From an uncultured Lachnospiraceae bacterium (GTDB taxonomy: Bacteria > Bacillota > Clostridia > Lachnospirales > Lachnospiraceae), in the NCBI GenBank assembly GCA_910586955.1, contig CAJUMM010000087.1, positions 1 through 10,589 on the forward strand: a stretch of 10,589 nucleotides of DNA, given 5' to 3'. The notes under the pieces were generated by a model. The model searched no databases. It was given only the letters and a program-made list of their open reading frames with translations, and was not told the DNA's origin. The stretch's first letter is position 1. Every line of letters starts with the position of its first letter. This document shows, one piece after another, positions 6,456 to 10,589 of the stretch. Made by a program: the position numbers and the translations under genes.

Positions 6456-8471
6456 TTAATTTTCCTCCTTAAGATCTACATATTTTGTTTGCATATTAAA
6501 GGGGTTGAAGGGTCTCCCTCCGCCCTCATAAAACTTACCGAAAAATTCTACATACTGCAGACGGTTGGTGTGTACATATGCCCCCAGCAGGTTAATTGCC
6601 AGGTTCAGGATATGCCCCACCACAAAGACCAGGATAAACACGATTGCCCCTGCCACTCCGCTTCCCATCATACTGCCCATGGAGTTGATAACCGAAGCAA
6701 TAACACCGGTTGCCAGTCCCAGAGCCAGAAGCCTGGAGTAAGAAAGCACGTCGCTGAGCCACCCTGTCACATTGTATAAATCGTATGCACCCAAGGCAAT
6801 CCGGAGCAGGAAATTCTTGTTCTCCCTGCCGGACATCAGGCAGATGCCAACTGCTCCTCCGATGGCCATTCCCTTAGCCAGCGTATTGACTGCAGGCGGG
6901 AAAGTGAAATACATCTGGGAAATGGAGGCAAACATACTGCTGGGAAGAAACATGAAAATCAGTCCAAGCAGAAAGATGACCCAAAGGCCCACATCACAGA
7001 TGCAGTCCAGATATCTTTTATCCCGGATAAGCATATAGGCTTTCAGTCCAAGTCCCAGGAACATATGAATGAGGCCAAACAGCATGGAATACACCAGCAT
7101 CTTCATGGGATCGTTCAGGGGAACGAACCACAAAGGTTTGATAGTCGCCTCTACCCCGAAGAATGTCCGGGCCACCACGTCTACCACGTCACCGAAATAA
7201 CTTCCGAACATGGCTCCCCAAAACAGGGTGGAAAGCCCGCAGTACATAAACATCCGAAGGGACTTCTGCATGCCGTCTCCCATATGGGGGAATTTTTTCA
7301 GCAGCACCGCACAGGCCGCAAAGATGATAAAGCCGTATGCCGCATCGGAAAGCATCAGTCCAAACAGGAAAATATAACACCACGACATCACGGTAGTGGG
7401 ATCAATCTCCCCTTTTCCCGGAAGCCCGAAAGATTCCACAACGCCTTCAAAAGAAGAAGACAGCTTGCTGTTCTTCAAAAGAATGGGCGCTTCCTCCTCT
7501 TCCGGTATCTCCCCAAGCTCCGCCGTCAGGGTAAACTGCGATTCCAGTTTCTCAACCAGGGCTCCCGCCTCTTTCTTCGGCACATAACCGGTAATCAGGA
7601 AGGTGCTCTTAGACTGGATTAATCCCCCCAGGATCTCATACTTCGCCAGCCGGACCCGGTAATAATCCGCCACCATTTCCAAATCCCGGCGGACCTCCCC
7701 GTAGGAAGCAATCTCTGCGGCAATCTCCTCGTTCTTCTGGATCAAGGCTTCCCGCTTCTTCACAAGCTGTGCCTGGCGCTCTGCCGGAACCAGGCTTCCG
7801 ATCTGGGACGGCCTAGCAAATCCCATGGTGCGGAGCCCTTCCTCCATAGCCGGCGCATCCTTGGCCGTACAAATCACACACACATAGGTCTGATCCTTGT
7901 CGGTGGAAATGATTTCCGCATCGTAAGCCTCAATCTGGGGAACTGCCTGTGCAATACCCTCATGCAGAGTCTCCAGTGTCAGCACGGAGGATATGGAACC
8001 GATAAACGCCGTTGTCTTTTTCGTCCCCATAAAGTTCATAGGTACGTCCAGGCCCTTCCAGGGCTCCAGTGCTTCCATCTGGTTTTCGCGCTTTTGAATG
8101 TTTGCCTTATTTTCTGCCGTCTGCCGTTCAAGCGCCACCAGCTGGCGGGCTTTCGACATAATGGCATCCTGCCTCTCTATCACGCTGTTGTAAGCGCTCA
8201 TTCCTACCTGCGCTTTGCCCTCCAGGGAGGACAGCATTCCTTTTTTCTCGGGAACATATGTCTGCAGTATCTCTAAAGCGCGTTCCGCAACCTGTGCATT
8301 TTTCTCGAAAACGCCTCTGGCGCTTGCCGTATCCATCTTCCGGAACACATCGTCTTCTTCCACGCCGGCATCAATCTCAACAACGCCTTTCTGCTGAAGA
8401 TATTCCAGGATTTTTTTACGATCTTTCTTTAAAGCGCAAATGCTGATCCGCTGCATCTCCAATACTGCCAT
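6456..8471 (-). CDS. ntpI: A/V-type ATPase subunit I (membrane stator, subunit a homologue)
   Basis: Subunit I is the fixed membrane partner of the rotor ring and supplies the two half-channels for ions. The 671-residue product has an N-terminal cytoplasmic arm (about 1-355, with coiled-coil stretches near 95-135 and 230-265) that contacts the peripheral stalks, then about seven to eight membrane segments (roughly 362-390, 408-428, 457-480, 494-512, 534-548, 570-600, 606-634). Arg580 in SYSRLLALGLA is the essential arginine that faces the rotor Glu. GHILNLAINLLGAYVHTNRL (619-638) is the conserved last helix pair. I chose ATG at 8471-8469, because GAGGAGGG (8485-8478) abuts an in-frame ATG two codons earlier and is correctly spaced only for this one. 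It lies 63 nt after the G/H gene and 2 nt before subunit K. Confidence 0.97.
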   Translation of the reverse strand: MAVLEMQRISICALKKDRKKILEYLQQKGVVEIDAGVEEDDVFRKMDTASARGVFEKNAQVAERALEILQTYVPEKKGMLSSLEGKAQVGMSAYNSVIERQDAIMSKARQLVALERQTAENKANIQKRENQMEALEPWKGLDVPMNFMGTKKTTAFIGSISSVLTLETLHEGIAQAVPQIEAYDAEIISTDKDQTYVCVICTAKDAPAMEEGLRTMGFARPSQIGSLVPAERQAQLVKKREALIQKNEEIAAEIASYGEVRRDLEMVADYYRVRLAKYEILGGLIQSKSTFLITGYVPKKEAGALVEKLESQFTLTAELGEIPEEEEAPILLKNSKLSSSFEGVVESFGLPGKGEIDPTTVMSWCYIFLFGLMLSDAAYGFIIFAACAVLLKKFPHMGDGMQKSLRMFMYCGLSTLFWGAMFGSYFGDVVDVVARTFFGVEATIKPLWFVPLNDPMKMLVYSMLFGLIHMFLGLGLKAYMLIRDKRYLDCICDVGLWVIFLLGLIFMFLPSSMFASISQMYFTFPPAVNTLAKGMAIGGAVGICLMSGRENKNFLLRIALGAYDLYNVTGWLSDVLSYSRLLALGLATGVIASVINSMGSMMGSGVAGAIVFILVFVVGHILNLAINLLGAYVHTNRLQYVEFFGKFYEGGGRPFNPFNMQTKYVDLKEEN

Positions 8472-8477
8472 ATACAT

Positions 8478-8485
8478 CCCTCCTC
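8478..8485 (-). promoter_or_regulatory. Ribosome binding site deciding the start of subunit I
   Basis: GAGGAGGG on the minus strand directly touches an ATG at 8477-8475, which is too close to be read. The ATG two codons on (8471-8469) lies 6 nt from the end of the site. The protein therefore most likely begins MAVLEMQRI. Confidence 0.7.
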
Positions 8486-8534
8486 TCTAAATTAGAATAT
8501 TTTTTTCTATTACTGCCGTCTTCTTAGTCTCTAT

Positions 8535-8843
8535 CTATACCAGCCCGGACGTGACGGCTTCTATCGCCTTTGCTTCTTTTTTCCCGGCAAGGGCCTTCAG
8601 CACTTCCACTTCTTTCTCTGCTTCCTGGGCCGCTTCCTCCAATATTCTGCTACCTGCAGCTTTTGTCTCCTGCATCTTGGCTTCCGCTTTCTCCCTGGCT
8701 TCGGCAACTGCCTTTTCTTTCTGTGCCTTAGCTGCTTCCTTCGCCTCATTCACAATTTTTTCACTCTGCTCCTGAGCCTCTCGGATCTTCTCTCCTGCCC
8801 GGGCTTCTGCGTCCTTCACCGCCTGAACCGTTTCCTGTACCAC
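8535..8843 (-). CDS. ntpF: A/V-type ATPase peripheral stalk subunit G/H (NtpF position)
   Basis: This 102-residue protein is nearly one continuous charged helix rich in Ala, Glu and Lys (for example EKAVAEAREKAEAKMQETK). It has the typical start of the small stalk subunit (TVQAVKDAEARAGEKIREAQ) and no membrane segment or Cys. In the family, such a helix pairs with the N-terminal half of subunit E to make the rigid peripheral stalk. The start is GTG (8843-8841) with AGGTGG (8856-8851) 7 nt upstream; no ATG is in frame nearby. It is the first gene of the operon, as ntpF is in E. hirae, and about 150 nt from the predicted transcription start. The gene is named G, H or F in different species; the low-complexity sequence alone would not prove the family, but the position does. 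Confidence 0.9.
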   Translation of the reverse strand: MVQETVQAVKDAEARAGEKIREAQEQSEKIVNEAKEAAKAQKEKAVAEAREKAEAKMQETKAAGSRILEEAAQEAEKEVEVLKALAGKKEAKAIEAVTSGLV

Positions 8844-8850
8844 GCAATCA

Positions 8851-8856
8851 CCACCT
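8851..8856 (-). promoter_or_regulatory. Ribosome binding site for the GTG start of the G/H subunit
   Basis: AGGTGG on the minus strand ends 7 nt before GTG at 8843-8841. No ATG is available in frame close by, so this site supports a GTG start for the first gene of the operon. Confidence 0.65.
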
Positions 8857-8884
8857 GTTCTTTTTGTGAATTTATTATCATGAT

Positions 8885-8930
8885 ATCCGGGATTCCCGCA
8901 GTTATGTAATACCGCTTGTTTTTCCCGAAT
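8885..8930 (-). promoter_or_regulatory. Foldable hairpin in the ATPase operon leader
   Basis: In the minus-strand leader, AUUCGGGA (8930-8923) can pair with UCCCGGAU (8892-8885) over 8 bp with one G-U, and inside it GCGGU (8915-8911) pairs with ACUGC (8902-8898). A short competing fold, CGGGA with UCCCG, shares the 3' arm. I recognise no known riboswitch or attenuator class, and there is no U-tract to make it a terminator. It may simply be a chance fold. Confidence 0.3.
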
Positions 8931-8999
8931 AATATGATCTCCAAAAGCCTTTCGAAATCCCTGTTACAAAAAACTTCAAAAGGTGCCTATCACTTCTAA

Positions 9000-9027
9000 A
9001 TTATACCCTTTTTTTGAAACATGTCAA
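9000..9027 (-). promoter_or_regulatory. Consensus vegetative promoter of the ATPase operon
   Basis: On the minus strand a perfect -35 box TTGACA (9027-9022) is followed after 16 nt by a perfect -10 box TATAAT (9005-9000); the spacer contains a run of seven A's. Transcription should start near 8995-8992, giving a leader of about 150 nt before the GTG of the first gene. No other promoter-like sequence of this quality lies between the operon genes, so all nine are probably expressed from here at a high basal level. Confidence 0.85.
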
Positions 9028-9040
9028 CTATTTGAACCAC

Positions 9041-9052
9041 ACCTTTCAAGGT
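9041..9052. promoter_or_regulatory. Palindrome between the two divergent promoters
   Basis: ACCTT-tc-AAGGT is a perfect 12-bp inverted repeat lying 13 nt upstream of the ATPase -35 box and 6 nt upstream of the proposed symporter -35 box. Its place between two diverging promoters is suitable for a shared regulator, but it is short and no regulator family is suggested by its sequence. It is a tentative call only. Confidence 0.2.
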
Positions 9053-9058
9053 TTCTTC

Positions 9059-9087
9059 TATACAACTCCACCAAAATATGGTATCAT
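9059..9087 (+). promoter_or_regulatory. Likely promoter of the AGCS symporter
   Basis: TATCAT (9082-9087) preceded by TGG (9079-9081) makes an extended -10 element. TATACA (9059-9064) lies 17 nt upstream and matches the -35 consensus at four of six positions. Transcription would start near 9094, about 50 nt before the ATG at 9147. The ATG at 9078 lies inside this promoter and so cannot be the translation start if the call is right. Confidence 0.5.
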
Positions 9088-9132
9088 ATGCAAAAATACA
9101 ATTTCTTATTACTGAATTAATAGGGAAAGAAA

Positions 9133-9138
9133 GAGGAG
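9133..9138 (+). promoter_or_regulatory. Ribosome binding site deciding the symporter start
   Basis: GAGGAG lies 8 nt before ATG at 9147-9149. The upstream in-frame ATG at 9078 has no purine-rich site before it. The site therefore trims 23 residues from the longest open frame. Confidence 0.85.
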
Positions 9139-9146
9139 TTCATAAG

Positions 9147-10532
9147 ATGCTGCAGACAATCACAGATATCAACAGCGCCGTCAATAACCTTGTATGGGGA
9201 ATCCCCGCCATGGTTTGTATCATCGGCGTAGGCCTTTATTTGAGCATACGGACCGGTTTTATCCAGTTCCGCAGGTTCGGACGTTCCTTCCAGGAAACCA
9301 TCGGCAAGCTATTTCATAAAAAGGAAGCCGCCCAGGGCGCCGTAACCCCCTTCCAGGCTGTCTGTACGGCACTTGCCGCCACCGTAGGTACCGGAAATAT
9401 TGCCGGTGTAGCCGGCGCCATCGCCATCGGCGGGCCCGGAGCCGTATTCTGGATGTGGATCTCTGCACTCCTGGGTATGTGCACCAAGTTTTCCGAGGTA
9501 ACCTTAGCCGTCCACTTCCGTGAAAAAAACAAGCACGGAGACTGGGTGGGCGGCCCTATGTACTATATTAAAAACGGACTTGGCCCCCGTTTTAAATGGC
9601 TGGCCGTCCTCTTTTCCATCCTGGGTGTCCTGACCGTCTTTGGCACCGGAAACGCCACTCAGGTAAACACCATCACTACGGCCATTGACTCTGCCCTCCT
9701 AAGCTTCGGCCTGGCTCCTGAAAACGCCCTGTCCACCATCAATTTAATCATCGGGATTTTCCTTATGATCCTGGTGGCCCTGATCCTGCTGGGGGGAATC
9801 AAGCGCATCGGGCAGGTAACCGAGCGGCTGGTGCCCTTTATGGCCCTGCTCTATATCCTTCTGTCCCTGGGTGTCATCCTGCTCCATGCACAGAATATCC
9901 CTTACGTCTTTACCTCCATCTTCCAGGGCGCCTTTTCTCCCTCCGCCGTAACAGGCGGTGCTGTGGGAACCATGTTCTTAAGCTTGAAGAACGGCGTGTC
10001 CAGAGGAATCTTTTCCAATGAGGCCGGCCTGGGAACCGGCTCCATCGCCCATGCGGCCGCAGACATTTCCAATCCCGTCCGTCAGGGTTACTTCGGCATC
10101 TTTGAAGTATTTACCGATACCATCATTATCTGTACCATGACCGCAATGGTGATTCTCTGCAGCGGCGTCCCCGTAGGCTACGGTTCGGCAGCCGGGGCAG
10201 AGCTGACCATCAGCGGATTTACTGCAACCTACGGGAACTGGGTTTCCATCTTCACTGCCGTGGCCCTCTGCTGCTTCGCCTTTTCCACCATTCTGGGCTG
10301 GGGACTCTACGGAACCCGGTGCATTGAGTTCCTTTTCGGCTCCAAGGCCAACCGGCCCTTTATGCTGGTCTATTCCGCCGTTGCCATTCTGGGTGCCACC
10401 GTGGATCTGGGACTGCTCTGGGGAATTGCCGAAACCTTTAACGGCCTCATGTCTATTCCCAACCTTATCGCCCTCTTCCTTCTGGGGGGAACCCTGGTAA
10501 AGATTGTGAAGGGCGGGGAGAAAGATTCCTAA
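9147..10532 (+). CDS. Na+:alanine/glycine symporter, AGCS family (AlsT/AgcS-like)
   Basis: The product is a 461-residue inner-membrane carrier that takes up a small neutral amino acid, usually alanine or glycine, together with Na+. The AGCS signature is clear: TPFQAVCTALAATVGTGNIA at 67-86, then GGPGAVFWMWISALLG (95-110), KFSEVTLAVHFR (114-125) and GGPMYYI (135-141). A second block, GVSRGIFSNEAGLGTGS (283-299), leads into NPVRQGYFGIFEVFTDT (309-325). About ten to eleven hydrophobic segments fill the rest, the usual number. The start at 9147 is chosen for its ribosome site and because the 23 extra residues of the longer frame are not membrane-like and overlap the promoter. Exact substrate cannot be read from sequence. 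It is transcribed away from the Na+-type ATPase, whose gradient could drive it. Confidence 0.95.
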   Translation: MLQTITDINSAVNNLVWGIPAMVCIIGVGLYLSIRTGFIQFRRFGRSFQETIGKLFHKKEAAQGAVTPFQAVCTALAATVGTGNIAGVAGAIAIGGPGAVFWMWISALLGMCTKFSEVTLAVHFREKNKHGDWVGGPMYYIKNGLGPRFKWLAVLFSILGVLTVFGTGNATQVNTITTAIDSALLSFGLAPENALSTINLIIGIFLMILVALILLGGIKRIGQVTERLVPFMALLYILLSLGVILLHAQNIPYVFTSIFQGAFSPSAVTGGAVGTMFLSLKNGVSRGIFSNEAGLGTGSIAHAAADISNPVRQGYFGIFEVFTDTIIICTMTAMVILCSGVPVGYGSAAGAELTISGFTATYGNWVSIFTAVALCCFAFSTILGWGLYGTRCIEFLFGSKANRPFMLVYSAVAILGATVDLGLLWGIAETFNGLMSIPNLIALFLLGGTLVKIVKGGEKDS

Positions 10533-10589
10533 ACTTTGTAGGTTTGTCAAACATTTGTTACATTGATGAAAGATAGTCGTCCAGCACCT
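10533..10589. other. Non-coding end of window after the symporter
   Basis: The 57 bases after the symporter stop codon are AT-rich and hold no hairpin with a T-tract, no ribosome site and no open frame worth naming. A terminator, if present, must lie beyond the window. Confidence 0.5.

Noticed and set aside
9078..9146. Upstream ATG giving a 484-residue symporter
   Set aside because: No ribosome site precedes 9078, it overlaps the likely -10 element, and the extra 23 residues are not part of the AGCS family start. The ATG at 9147 has GAGGAG at 8 nt.
150..10532. CRISPR arrays, tRNA/rRNA genes, insertion sequences, toxin-antitoxin or defence genes
   Set aside because: I looked for regular direct repeats, tRNA cloverleaf motifs, transposase motifs and small overlapping gene pairs and saw none; the region is filled by housekeeping transport genes.
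10527..10555. Minus-strand TTGACA near 10550 as a possible promoter antisense to the symporter
   Set aside because: At 17 nt spacing the -10 position reads AATCTT, which is a poor match, and no minus-strand gene follows; the symporter lies there.

Overview
The window suggests a Gram-positive, probably anaerobic Clostridia-type bacterium, Lachnospiraceae-like in feel. The reasons are a bacterial A/V-type ATPase with the Enterococcus/Clostridia gene order, strong AGGAGG-type ribosome sites on every gene, moderate GC and a sigma-A type promoter. The taxonomic placement is an inference from style, not a search result. The first 40 bases are not genomic: positions 7-40 match the Illumina TruSeq read-2 / index-side adapter, so this is the edge of a contig assembled from untrimmed reads.

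From about 9027 down to 141 the minus strand carries one complete nine-gene operon for a rotary A/V-type ATPase. In transcription order it encodes the peripheral stalk subunit G/H, membrane stator I, proteolipid rotor K, stalk E, central socket C, central stalk F, catalytic A, non-catalytic B and central stalk D. This is the same order as the first nine genes of the Enterococcus hirae ntp operon (FIKECGABD). Genes are packed with gaps of 0-34 nt, one 8-nt overlap (C/F) and one longer 63-nt gap (G/H to I). A consensus promoter (TTGACA, 16 nt, TATAAT) precedes the operon with a leader of about 150 nt, and a hairpin plus U-tract follows subunit D. All residues known to bind Na+ in the E. hirae rotor are present in subunit K, so the enzyme is predicted to move Na+ rather than H+.

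From 9147 to 10532 the plus strand carries a divergently transcribed Na+:alanine/glycine symporter of the AGCS family. It reads away from the ATPase across a shared intergenic region of about 300 bp that holds both promoters. The simplest joint reading is a sodium cycle: the ATPase exports Na+ at the cost of ATP (or, in reverse, uses a Na+ gradient), and the symporter spends the gradient on amino-acid uptake. The last 57 bases after the symporter hold nothing recognisable.

I found no new system here. The items most worth a second look are the adapter contamination, the Na+ site in the rotor, and the very strong promoter with its foldable leader.
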